Shown here piece after piece: positions 47,828 to 59,379 of a stretch of DNA of 64,000 nt. Each line of letters begins with the position of its first letter. Position 1 is the stretch's first letter. Origin of the DNA: CAWDBV01 sp963800705. GTDB lineage: Bacteria > Actinomycetota > Thermoleophilia > Solirubrobacterales > 70-9. Below the pieces are notes generated by a model that saw nothing but the letters and a program-made list of their open reading frames with translations, was not told the origin of the DNA and did no database searches. The translations under genes and the position numbers were made by a program. Location of the stretch: the NCBI GenBank assembly GCA_963800705.1, contig CAWDBV010000002.1:496001-560000 (forward strand), written 5' to 3'.

Positions 47828-48946
47828 ATGAGCGAGGAGCGCGCTCTCGCCGAGCAGCTGATCGCCTATGAGACCTCGGACCCCGAGGGGCTCCGGCACG
47901 CCGCCGGATTCGTCAAGGGGTGGCTCGACTCGCGCGGGATCCCGAGTAGCGAGCTCGAGGCTCGCGGGCTGCCGATCACGACCGCCGAGGTCGGGCCGCC
48001 CGAGGAAGCGGGCGCCCCGACGCTGATCCTCCACGGCCACCTCGACGTCGTCCCGGGGCACCGCGAGCAGTTCGCGCCCAGGGTCGACGGGGACCGTCTG
48101 ATCGGCCGCGGCGCCTACGACATGAAGGGTGCGCTGGCGGTGATGCTGCTCGTCGTCCACGAGCTCCGCGATCAGGACCGGGTCCGGCTGCGGCTCGGGA
48201 TCGTCTCCGACGAGGAGTCCGAGGAGGAGGACGACCGCGGCAGCGACGCGCTCGCCGACGACGGTTTCATCGGGGATTTCGCGATCACCGGCGAGCCCAC
48301 CGACCTGCAAATCGGCGTGCAGGCGAAGGGGGTGCTGGCTATGCGGCTCGAGGTCACGGGAACGGCCGCACACGGGGCGACCCCCTGGCTGGGCGACAAC
48401 GCGGTGCTGAAGGCACTTGACGTGTTCCGCAGCATCGAGTCACTACCCTTTACGCGCCAGAGTTCTGACTTATTCGATCGGCCGTCGATCAATCTCGGCC
48501 GGATCTGGGGCGGTGACGCCCTCAACAAAGTGCCCGACACATGTGTCATAGACGTCGATGTCCGCTTCCTGCCTGAGCAGGACCCCGACGCGATCCTCGA
48601 GCAGGTCGATGGGCTCCCGGATACGCGGCTCGTCTCCACCTTCCGGCGCCCGCCTGCGGTCGTCGACCCCGAGCTGCCCTACGTGCGCGCGCTCGGCGAA
48701 GCGGCCGCGCCGCATCACCCCGAGCGCGTGATGAGCATTGGCCGCGACGGCGCCTCCGACGTGGTGTCGTTCCTGCGGGTCGGCGTTCCCGCGGTCGAGT
48801 TCGGGCCCTCCGGGGCGGGCCATCACGGCCCCGAGGAGTGGGTCTCGGTCTCCTCGCTCGCCGCCTACCGCAAGGCGCTGACCGACTTCGTGAATGCGCT
48901 TCCCGCGAGCCTTGATGGTGGGCGCAAGGGGGGACGGGATGGCTGA
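47828..48946 (+). CDS. M20 family metallopeptidase (ArgE/DapE-like deacylase)
   Basis: This is a 372-residue dimetal hydrolase. LILHGHLDVVPGH supplies the first His and Asp, GRGAYDMKGALAVML the bridging Asp, SDEESEEEDDRGS the catalytic Glu and TGEPTDLQIGVQ the next ligand. The lid domain has TGTAAHGATPWLGDNAV. It could deacylate acetylornithine, succinyl-diaminopimelate or a related N-acyl amino acid; motifs do not separate these. It overlaps the LCP gene by 8 nt. Confidence 0.88.
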   Translation: MSEERALAEQLIAYETSDPEGLRHAAGFVKGWLDSRGIPSSELEARGLPITTAEVGPPEEAGAPTLILHGHLDVVPGHREQFAPRVDGDRLIGRGAYDMKGALAVMLLVVHELRDQDRVRLRLGIVSDEESEEEDDRGSDALADDGFIGDFAITGEPTDLQIGVQAKGVLAMRLEVTGTAAHGATPWLGDNAVLKALDVFRSIESLPFTRQSSDLFDRPSINLGRIWGGDALNKVPDTCVIDVDVRFLPEQDPDAILEQVDGLPDTRLVSTFRRPPAVVDPELPYVRALGEAAAPHHPERVMSIGRDGASDVVSFLRVGVPAVEFGPSGAGHHGPEEWVSVSSLAAYRKALTDFVNALPASLDGGRKGGRDG

Positions 48947-51170
48947 CGAGCCCCGCGACAACGAGCGCGAGCACGACGACGAGTTCCTCTCCGAGCTCGA
49001 CGCCGAGATCGACGAGATCGTCAACGCGCCGACCGAGGAACACCCGGCGCCCGAGCCGCCTTCGACCGAACAGCCGAAACCGCCCGCGAAGCCGACGCCG
49101 CCGACCGAAGAGCCGAAGGCCGAGCCGACGCCGCCTCCCGCCGATCCGACCCCGGTCCCCGATCCGAACGCCGACGTGCCGCCGATCCCTCCGAAGGAGG
49201 AGAAGGCGCCCGACCCCGACGAGCTCGAGCCGCTGATCCCGTTCGAGGACGAGCCTCAGACCGAAGAGCCCGTCGCCGAGGAGCCCACGTCCCAGGAGCC
49301 CGTCGCCGAGGAGCCCGCGTCCGAGGAGCTCGAGCACGAGCAGGAGTTCGACGAGCCCGCGTCCGAGGAGCTCGACGAGGAGGAGGAAGAAGAGCTCGAC
49401 GAGGAGGAGGAAGACTTCGAGGAGGACGAGGAGGAGCTCGAAGAAGCGGAGGAGGAAGAGGAGGAGGAGCAGGAGACCGTGGTCGCGGCCCCGTCCGGCG
49501 GCGGCCCGACCGACGAGCGCCCGGTGGCGGGCAACGGACCGCCGCGCCTCCGCTTCCCGCTCTGGGCCCGCTTCCTGACCGCGTCGCTGCTGATCATCGC
49601 CAGCGTCTCCGCCGCGACGGCTGGCAGCCTGATCCTCTTCCTCGATGAGGTGGCCGCCGATCTCGGCCACGGCGGCGAGCTCGCCGTGCTCGAGGGCCAG
49701 CTCCAGTCCGTCGACGGCGGCGCCCCGCAGACGATCCTGATCATCGGCTCCGACAAGCGGCTGTCCGACTCTCAGGCCTACAAGGGGCTCTCCGACACCT
49801 CGATCCTGCTCCGCCTCGATCCCGACCGCAACGCGATCGCGCTGTTCTCGATCCCCCGCGACCTCGAGGTGACCATCCCCGGCCGGGGGCTGGCGAAGTT
49901 CAACGAGGCCTTCTCGCTCGGAGGCCCGAAGCTGACCCTCGAGACCGTCAAGGCGCTCACCGGCCTCGAGATCAACCACCTCGTCAACGTCAACTTCACC
50001 GGCTTCGCGAAGGCGGTGAGCGCGATCGGCTGCGTCTACGTCGACATCGACCGCCGCTACTACCACTCCAACGAGGGCCTCGCCGCCTCCGCGCAGTACG
50101 CGGAGATCGACGTCCGCCCGGGCTACCAGCGGCTCTGCGGCTACAAGGCACTCGAGTACGTGCGCTTCCGCCACCTCGACAACGACGTCGTCCGCGCCGC
50201 CCGCCAGCAGGACTTCCTTCGCGAGGCGCGCCACAAGGTGCCGGCCGAGAAGCTGTTCAGCGACCGCAAGGAGCTGATCAAGATCTTCACGGACTTTACG
50301 ACCTCGGACATCCGCAACTCGGAGACGATGCTCCAGGTCCTGAAGCTGTTCATCGAGGCCCGCGAGGCGCCGGTCAAGGAGGTCCATTTCCCCGGCAGCG
50401 TCGGCGCGAGCGTCACCGCCACGCCCGGCCAGATCGAGGGCGCGGTGAGCCAGTTCCTCGGCATCGAGGGCACCGCCGGCCCCCGCGGCGAGACCGCGAC
50501 GCCGGAGACCGGCGGCCCGAAGCCGACCGAGGAGCCGCCGCAGACGACCCCCGGCGCGACGACCGGCGACGATCAGCCTACGGACGCCGAGCAAGCCAAG
50601 GCAAACGCGCCGAAACAAAAGCCGAAGCCGAAGCCCGAGCCCGTCGACAAGAGCGCCGGGATCGGGGCGGAGGGCCTCGAGAAGGGCGACTTCGGCCGCA
50701 AGCTGGCGAAGCGCGTCCGCAACCGCAACCCCTCGATGCCCGTCTACTACCCGGGGACGATCATCGCCGGCAGCGAGTACACGCAGAAGCCACGCGCCTA
50801 CTCGCTCCAGGACCACGAGCTGAGCCCCGACGAGACCTTCGCCTACAAGTTCGTGCTCGAGACGCCGGCCGGGGAGTACTACGGGATGCAGGGGCTGCGC
50901 TGGAAGGACCCGCCGATCCTCGACGCGCCGCACGAGGAGAAGCAGCTCGGCGACACGACCTACAAGCTCTACTACGACAACGACCGCCTGCGGATGGTCG
51001 CCTGGGAGACCGACGAGGCGGTTTACTGGGTGAACAACACGCTGCTCCAGTCGCTGACCGCTGACCAGATGATCCGGATTGCGCGCGGGGCGAAGCTGCT
51101 GCCGCCGATCGCCGAGCGCCCCGATCCGGGGGAAGCACCCGAGAAGCCAGAGCCTGAGAAGTCCGAGTAG
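48939..51170 (+). CDS. LytR-CpsA-Psr (LCP) family ligase with long acidic cytoplasmic region
   Basis: This is a 743-residue protein. Residues 1-~190 are low-complexity Pro/Glu-rich then nearly all Glu/Asp. One transmembrane helix follows (FLTASLLIIASVSAATAGSL, ~residues 207-226). The LCP domain begins at TILIIGSDKR and includes LSDTSILLRLDP, FSIPRDLEVTIPG, KFNEAFSLGG and YVRFRHLDND. The extracellular C-terminal ~280 residues carry a Pro/Lys linker and a LytR_C-like domain. LCP enzymes transfer lipid-linked glycans to peptidoglycan. ATG 48939 overlaps the M20 gene by 8 nt. Confidence 0.88.
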   Translation: MADEPRDNEREHDDEFLSELDAEIDEIVNAPTEEHPAPEPPSTEQPKPPAKPTPPTEEPKAEPTPPPADPTPVPDPNADVPPIPPKEEKAPDPDELEPLIPFEDEPQTEEPVAEEPTSQEPVAEEPASEELEHEQEFDEPASEELDEEEEEELDEEEEDFEEDEEELEEAEEEEEEEQETVVAAPSGGGPTDERPVAGNGPPRLRFPLWARFLTASLLIIASVSAATAGSLILFLDEVAADLGHGGELAVLEGQLQSVDGGAPQTILIIGSDKRLSDSQAYKGLSDTSILLRLDPDRNAIALFSIPRDLEVTIPGRGLAKFNEAFSLGGPKLTLETVKALTGLEINHLVNVNFTGFAKAVSAIGCVYVDIDRRYYHSNEGLAASAQYAEIDVRPGYQRLCGYKALEYVRFRHLDNDVVRAARQQDFLREARHKVPAEKLFSDRKELIKIFTDFTTSDIRNSETMLQVLKLFIEAREAPVKEVHFPGSVGASVTATPGQIEGAVSQFLGIEGTAGPRGETATPETGGPKPTEEPPQTTPGATTGDDQPTDAEQAKANAPKQKPKPKPEPVDKSAGIGAEGLEKGDFGRKLAKRVRNRNPSMPVYYPGTIIAGSEYTQKPRAYSLQDHELSPDETFAYKFVLETPAGEYYGMQGLRWKDPPILDAPHEEKQLGDTTYKLYYDNDRLRMVAWETDEAVYWVNNTLLQSLTADQMIRIARGAKLLPPIAERPDPGEAPEKPEPEKSE
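49266..49325 (+). repeat. Two 30-bp tandem repeats within the LCP gene
   Basis: Two in-frame 30-nt copies (49266-49295 and 49296-49325) encode EPVAEEPTSQ and EPVAEEPASE, differing at a few bases. A shorter related copy (EPASEEL) recurs nearby. They are part of the acidic cytoplasmic region and could vary in number between strains. Confidence 0.7.
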
Positions 51171-52472
51171 ATGACCCCTGACACCGAGAAGGCGCCGGTC
51201 GGCGTCGTCGGGGTGGGCTGGGTCGGCCTGGTCACCGCCGCCTGCTTCGCCGAGCTCGGCCACCCGGTGATCGCCCGCGACATCGTGAGCGAGAAGATCA
51301 AGGCGCTCGCCGCGGGTGACGTGCCGATCCACGAGCCGGGACTGCCCGAGATGCTCGAGCGCAACTCGGAGCGGATCAAGTTCACGACCGAGCTCGACGA
51401 GTTGCTCTCGGAGACGAAGCTCGCCTTCGTCTGCGTCGAGACCCCGCCGACGCATTCCGGTGATGCCGATCTCTCCAGCGTCCGCAAGGCGATCGAGGAG
51501 CTCGACAGCGAAGACCGGATCGTGATCATGAAGAGCACGGTCCCGGTCGGGACCGGCCGCTCACTGATCCGCGACACGCGGGTCACCTACGTCTCCAACC
51601 CGGAGTTTCTGCGCGAGGGGTCGGCGGTCAAGGACTTCCTCGAGCCCGACCGGATCGTGATCGGCGCCGAGCCCGAGGCGGCAGCCGCCGCCGACGAGGT
51701 CACCGCGCTCTACGAGTCGCTCGACCCGCCGGTCGTCCGCACCGACGTCTCGAGCGCCGAGATGATCAAGCTCGCCTCGAACGCATTCCTCGCCACCAAG
51801 ATCAGCTTCATCAACGAGATCGCGAACGTCAGCGAGGAGCTCGGCGCCGACGTCACCGAGGTCGCCCGGGGGATGGGGCTCGACGACCGGATCGGCTCGA
51901 AATTCCTCCAGGCGGGGATCGGCTACGGGGGCTCGTGCTTCCCGAAGGACGTGTCGGCGCTGAAGCAGCTCGCCGGCAACTCCGGCTACCACTTCCAGTT
52001 GCTGAGCTCGGTGATCGAGGTGAACGAGCTCCAGAAGCGGCGCGTCGTCAACAAGCTCACCAAGCACCTCGGCGCGCTCGCCGGCAAGAAGGTCGCCCTG
52101 CTCGGGCTCGCCTTCAAGCCCGACACCGACGACATGCGCGAGGCATCGAGCCTCGTGCTCGCCTCGCGGCTGGAGGGCGAGGGGGCGAAGGTCGTCGCCT
52201 ACGACCCGGTCGCCGAGCGGGCCGCCGGCGAGCTGCTGCCCGAGGTCGAGATGGCCGGCTCCGCGCTCGAGGCGCTCGAGGGCGCCGACGCCGCGGTGCT
52301 GGTCACCGAGTGGCCGGAGTTCGGCGAGCTCGACTGGAAGGCGGTCGCGGGGGCGATGGCGACGCCGCTGGTTGTCGACGGCCGCAACTTCCTCGACGCC
52401 GACCAGCTCCGGGAGGCGGGATTCGCCTACGAGGGGATCGGCCGTCCGGCCGCCCCTGGCGAGAAGAGTTGA
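51171..52472 (+). CDS. UDP-glucose/nucleotide-sugar 6-dehydrogenase
   Basis: This is a 433-residue NAD-dependent dehydrogenase. It has the N-terminal dinucleotide motif GVVGVGWVGLVTAACFAELG, FVCVETPPTHSGDADLS, KSTVPVGTG and SNPEFLREGSAVKDF. The catalytic Cys256 is in GYGGSCFPKDV. It oxidises UDP-glucose (or a related sugar nucleotide) to the uronic acid. It directly follows the LCP gene and overlaps the nucleotidyltransferase by 1 nt, in a surface-polysaccharide operon. Confidence 0.92.
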   Translation: MTPDTEKAPVGVVGVGWVGLVTAACFAELGHPVIARDIVSEKIKALAAGDVPIHEPGLPEMLERNSERIKFTTELDELLSETKLAFVCVETPPTHSGDADLSSVRKAIEELDSEDRIVIMKSTVPVGTGRSLIRDTRVTYVSNPEFLREGSAVKDFLEPDRIVIGAEPEAAAAADEVTALYESLDPPVVRTDVSSAEMIKLASNAFLATKISFINEIANVSEELGADVTEVARGMGLDDRIGSKFLQAGIGYGGSCFPKDVSALKQLAGNSGYHFQLLSSVIEVNELQKRRVVNKLTKHLGALAGKKVALLGLAFKPDTDDMREASSLVLASRLEGEGAKVVAYDPVAERAAGELLPEVEMAGSALEALEGADAAVLVTEWPEFGELDWKAVAGAMATPLVVDGRNFLDADQLREAGFAYEGIGRPAAPGEKS

Positions 52473-53446
52473 TGCAGGCCCTCGTCCTGGTCGGGGGTGC
52501 CGGGACGCGGCTGCGCCCGCTCACCGAGCGCGTCCCGAAGCCGGCGCTGCCGCTCGCCGGCCGCCCGTTCATCGCCTACATGCTCGATTGGCTCGGGCGC
52601 CACGGGGTCGACGACGTCGTGCTCGCCTGCGGCTTCGAGCCCGGCGCCCTGCGCGAGGCGATCGGCGACGAGTACGAGGGGCAGCGGATCACCTACGTCA
52701 CCGAGCCCGAGCCGCGCGGGACCGGCGGGGCGATACGGTTCGCCGCCGATCACCTCGACGAGCGCTTTCTGGCACTGAACGGCGACCTGCTCAGCGACCT
52801 TGACCTGACCGCGCTCGTGCGCGGGCACGAAGCCGCGGGCGCGGCGGCGACGATCGCGCTCGTCCGCGTCGACGACGCGACCGGCTACGGGCTCGTGCGC
52901 CGCGACGCCGACGGCTGGGTGACCGACTTCGCCGAGAAGCCCGACCCCGCGGAGGCGAAGGCGGGCGGCGACATCAACGGCGGCGCCTACGTGCTCGAGC
53001 GCGCGCTGCTCGACGAGATCCCGCCCGACGGCGAGGTCTCGATCGAGCGCGACACCTTTCCGGCGCTGATCTCAGGGGCCGAGCGCCGGCTGCGCGGCCT
53101 CACCCTCGACGGATACTGGCTCGACATCGGCACCCCCGAGCGCTTTCTGCGGGCGAGCTGGGACATCCTCGAGGGCCGGGTCGAGAGCGCGGTCGGGGAG
53201 CACCCCGACGCCGTGCTCGTCGATCCCAAGGCCGATGTCGATGCCCGCGCCAAGATCGGCCCGCGCGCGGTGGTCGGCCCCGGCTGCAGCGTCGGCGCCG
53301 GCGCCGAGATCAGAGGCTCGGTCCTGGGCGAGGGCTGCAGCGTCGGCGCCGAGGCCCGCGTCACCGACGCGATCATCGCCCCCGGAGCCGAGGTCGAGCC
53401 CAGGGCCGAGGTCGGCCGCGAGATAGTCGGAGCGAGCACCGGATGA
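52472..53446 (+). CDS. NDP-sugar pyrophosphorylase (mannose-1-phosphate guanylyltransferase-like)
   Basis: This is a 324-residue protein. The nucleotidyltransferase signature is VLVGGAGTRLRPLTERVPKP, with GRPFIAYMLDWL, LNGDLLSDLD (metal Asp) and FAEKPDPAEA following. The C-terminal third has hexapeptide left-handed helix repeats (VGPGCSVGAGAEIRGSVLG). It activates a sugar-1-phosphate with GTP or another NTP. The neighbouring isomerase supplies mannose-6-P or glucose-6-P. A related gene lies at 60752. Confidence 0.88.
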   Translation: MQALVLVGGAGTRLRPLTERVPKPALPLAGRPFIAYMLDWLGRHGVDDVVLACGFEPGALREAIGDEYEGQRITYVTEPEPRGTGGAIRFAADHLDERFLALNGDLLSDLDLTALVRGHEAAGAAATIALVRVDDATGYGLVRRDADGWVTDFAEKPDPAEAKAGGDINGGAYVLERALLDEIPPDGEVSIERDTFPALISGAERRLRGLTLDGYWLDIGTPERFLRASWDILEGRVESAVGEHPDAVLVDPKADVDARAKIGPRAVVGPGCSVGAGAEIRGSVLGEGCSVGAEARVTDAIIAPGAEVEPRAEVGREIVGASTG

Positions 53447-54471
53447 GTGAGAACCGGCTCGAGGCGATTCGCGCGGTCGACACCGAGGGCCAGCTCGACG
53501 CGGTGCTGGCGATGCCCGACCACCTCCGCGACGCGCTGTGGAGGATCGAGTCGGCGAAACTCGAGGCCGCCGACGCCTCGACCGTGATCGTCTGCGGGAT
53601 GGGGGGCTCGGCGATCGGCGCCGATCTCGCCCGCGCCGCGCTCGGCGACCGGCTCGGCCGCCCGCTGCTCACCGCGCGCGGCTACGAGCTGCCGCCCGGC
53701 GCCCACCCCGAGTCGCTGATCCTCCTGTCGAGCTACTCGGGGGAGACCGAGGAGACGCTTGCCTGTTACGCGGGCGCCGAGGCGCTCGGCGCGACGCGGA
53801 TCGTCGCCACCACCGGCGGCGAGCTCGCCGAGCTGGCACGAAAAGACGGTGTGCCGGTGATCGGGCTCCCGGCTGGTTTGCAGCCGCGTGCGGCGGTCGG
53901 CTACATGTTCGCCGCCGCGGCCGAGGCGGCAGCGCTTGCCGGCGCGGCGCCGCGGCTCAACACCGAGGTCGACAGCTCCGCGGCGCATCTCGAGAAGGTC
54001 CGCGACGGCATGATCGAGGCGGCCGGCGCGCTCGCCGACGGCCTCGCGGGCGCCTGCACGGTGATCTACGGCGCCGGGCTGACCGGGTCGGTCGCCTATC
54101 GCTGGAAGACGCAGCTGAACGAGAACGGCAAGGTGCCGGCGTTCGCATCCCGCGTTCCGGAGGCCGACCACAACGAGATCGCCGGCTGGGAGGGGGCCGC
54201 GGACAGCGGCCGCTTTGTCGCCGTGTTCCTCGAGGACCGCGACCAGCACCCGCGTGTCCGCGAGCGCTTCGAGCTGACCGCGAGCCTGATCGAGCCGAAG
54301 GTCGAGCGGATCCTTCGGATCGAGACCGAGGGCGAGACCCGCACCGAGCGGATGCTGCACGCGGTGCTGCTCGGCGATCTGGTCTCGCTGCATGTCGCGG
54401 CGCAGCGCGGCGTCGATCCGACGCCGATCACCGTGATCGAGAAGCTCAAAGACGAGCTCGGCAAGCCCTGA
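53443..54471 (+). CDS. Bifunctional phosphoglucose/phosphomannose isomerase family protein
   Basis: This is a 342-residue SIS-domain protein: VIVCGMGGSAIGADLARAAL, LLSSYSGETEETLACY, TGGELAELA, and the second SIS domain with IYGAGLTGSVAYRWKTQLNE followed by ADHNEIAGWE, the family catalytic region. It interconverts fructose-6-P with glucose-6-P and mannose-6-P. ATGA overlap (4 nt) with the nucleotidyltransferase. Confidence 0.9.
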   Translation: MSENRLEAIRAVDTEGQLDAVLAMPDHLRDALWRIESAKLEAADASTVIVCGMGGSAIGADLARAALGDRLGRPLLTARGYELPPGAHPESLILLSSYSGETEETLACYAGAEALGATRIVATTGGELAELARKDGVPVIGLPAGLQPRAAVGYMFAAAAEAAALAGAAPRLNTEVDSSAAHLEKVRDGMIEAAGALADGLAGACTVIYGAGLTGSVAYRWKTQLNENGKVPAFASRVPEADHNEIAGWEGAADSGRFVAVFLEDRDQHPRVRERFELTASLIEPKVERILRIETEGETRTERMLHAVLLGDLVSLHVAAQRGVDPTPITVIEKLKDELGKP

Positions 54472-54473
54472 CC

Positions 54474-55240
<767 letters not shown>

Positions 55241-55244
<4 letters not shown>

Positions 55245-57823
55245 AGTCCTACTACGGGCTCACCGTGCGCCAGTTCCGCACCCGCCGTCTGCGGGTGCTG
55301 CTGACCGCGACCGGGATCGTGCTCGGGGTCGGGATGATCACCGGGGTGCTGCTGCTCTCGGCGACGATCCAGCAGACCTTCGGAAACCTCTTCGACTCGG
55401 TCTACGGCGAGACCGACCTCGTCCTCTCCGGCAGCCAGTCGACCGGGTCGCTGCCGCTCGACAGCCTTGAGCGCGCCAAGGCGACCGAGGGGGTCGAGGA
55501 CGCGACCGCCAACCTCTTCTCGACGATGACGCTGATCGACTCCTCGGGGGAGGCCGAGACCGGGAGCGGCTCGATGATCAACGTGCTCGGGCTCGACCCC
55601 GACGCGCCCGACTTCAGCGACTCGCGCACGACCGAGGGCCGCGAGGCCAAATCCGGCGACGAGATCCAGGTCGACGACAGCTTCGCCGAGGCGAACGGGC
55701 TCGAGGTCGGCGACACCGTCAGCCTCGCGGCGCCGACCGGCGTCTTCGAGCCCGAGGTCGTCGGCCTCTTCCAGTTCACCAACGGGCTCGAGTTCGGGGG
55801 TCAGGGGTTCGGGGGCATCCCCCTCAACACCGCGCGCGAGGTCTTCGACAAGCCCGACGTCTGGGACGAGGTCGACGTCGTAGTCGACGGCGGCAAGCCT
55901 GAGATCGATGCGGTCGAGAAACGGCTCGCGGCCGAGTTCGGCAAGGGCGTCGAGATCTCGACCCCCGACGGCAAGAGCGAGGAGGTCGAGAACCAGCTCC
56001 AGGCGTTCAACGTCGTCCTCTACTTCTTCGCCGGCATGGCGCTGTTCGTCGGCGGTTTCCTGATCTTCAACTCGTTCAACATGACCGTGCTGCAGCGGAT
56101 GCGCGAGATCGGAATGCAGCGGACGCTTGGCGCGACCGGCGGCATGGTGATCCGCTCGGTCCTCTTCGAGGCGTTCTACATGGGGCTGATCGGCGCGGTG
56201 ATCGGGCTCGGGCTCGGGGTGGTGCTGGCGCTCGGGCTGATCGAGCTGATGAAGGGGTTCGGCTTCCCGATCGGCAAGCTCCACTTCACCGTCGTGGCGC
56301 CGATCGCCGCGGTCGGCACCGGCCTCGTCACCGCGTGCCTCGGCGCGCTCAACCCGGCCCGCCGCGCCGGCAAGATCGCTCCGATCCGCGCCATCCTCGG
56401 CACCCAGGGGATCCGCGACCGCCCGCAGCCCTCGCGGGCGCTGATCGGGTTCGCGCTGATCGTCCCCGGGCTCGCCGGGGCTTTCCTGCTCGGCGCCGCC
56501 GACGAGACCACGAACCTGGTGATCGCGGCCGGGATCGGCGGCACGATCGCGGTCTTCTTCGGCATCGCGCTGCTGGCGCCGTTCGTGATCGCTCCGCTCA
56601 CCGACGTTCTCTCCTGGCCCGTGCGGCGCCTGTACCCGGTCGAGGGGCGGCTCGCCGCCGACTCGGCGCGCTCGAACCCGATGCGGACAGCGGCGACAGC
56701 GACCGCGCTGATGATCGGGTTGGCGCTGGTGATCGCGGTCAACAGCCTCGGATCGAGCTTCCTGAGCACGATCTCCGAGGAGTTCGACAAGAGCTTCAAC
56801 CGCGACCTGACCGTGCAGCCGCGCGGCTTCGCGCCCGGACAGGGGCCGCAGCAGACGATCGCCGACGACCTGCAGACCCGGCTCGAGGAGATCCCCGAGG
56901 CGGGGATCGTCACCCCGGAGCGGTTCCTGTTCCTCGACGACCTGCCCGCCAAGCGCGGCGGCGAGCAGACCCAGGGGCTGGTGATCGCGTTCGACCCCGA
57001 GCAGTACGACGACGTCGACACGACCGAGCTCGACGGCGGCGGAGCATCGCGCGAGGAGATCTACCGCCGCATGGGCGAGGGCCAGGTGACCGCCGGGAAG
57101 GGCTACGCCGAGGAGGGCGGGATCGAGGTCGGCGACACGATGGAGCTAGCGGGCCCGTCGGGATCGCGCGACGCCAAGGTGGCGGCGATCGTCGACACCG
57201 TGTTCGCCGGCGGCCAGACGGTCGGCATGTCGCTCGAGACGATGGACGAGGTCTTCGGCGTCACCGCCGACTCGCAGCTTGCGCTGAAGGCGACCTCCGA
57301 CTCCGACGAGGTGCGCTCGACGCTCGAGACCAAGGTCGACGGAATTCTCAAGCAGGACTACCCGAACCTCACCGCGCTCTCGAACGACGAGTTCAAGTCC
57401 GACATCGAGGGCCAGGTCAACCAGCAGTTCGGGTTCTTCAACGCGATCGTCGGCGTCGCGATCTTCGTAAGCCTGTTCGGGATCATCAACACGCTCTCGA
57501 TGTCGGTGATCGAGCGAACCCGCGAGATCGGCGTCCTCCGCGCGCTCGGCTCGACCCGTTGGCAGGTGCGCCGCACGATCGCCGACGAGAGCCTCGTGAT
57601 CGCGCTGATCGGCGCCGCGATGGGGCTCGTGATCGGAACCGGGCTCGGGTTCGCGCTCCTCAAGGGGCTCTCGTTCGGGATCCCCGGCGTCGATTACAAG
57701 CCGCCGATCGGGACCATGATCGGGGTCGGTGTCGCCGCGGTGATCCTCGGCCTGCTGGCGGCGATCCTGCCGGCGCGCCGAGCCGCTCGTCTCGACGTGG
57801 TCGAGGCGCTGAGTTACGAGTAG
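55241..57823 (+). CDS. FtsX-like/MacB-type ABC transporter permease
   Basis: This is an 860-residue permease with two FtsX repeats. The first transmembrane helix (VLLTATGIVLGVGMITGVLL) precedes a large extracytoplasmic domain, then three helices after VVLYFFAGMALFVGGFLIFN. The same order repeats from residue ~490 (RTAATATALMIGLALVIAVN) with a second extracellular domain and a last three helices ending in LDVVEALSYE. It works with the ATPase encoded just upstream. The cargo is unknown. Start TTG 55241. Confidence 0.9.
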
Positions 57824-57836
57824 CGGAGCGTTCCCT

Positions 57837-59333
<1,497 letters not shown>

Positions 59334-59379
59334 GCTCGATTGCTAATCCGGCTACGGGGGTAAGCCGATAAAGACGAAG

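Noticed and set aside
48546..51455. A 969-codon minus-strand open frame opposite the LCP gene
   Set aside because: Its Leu/Arg/Gly-rich composition arises from reverse reading of Glu/Ala-rich codons; the plus strand carries a clear LCP domain.
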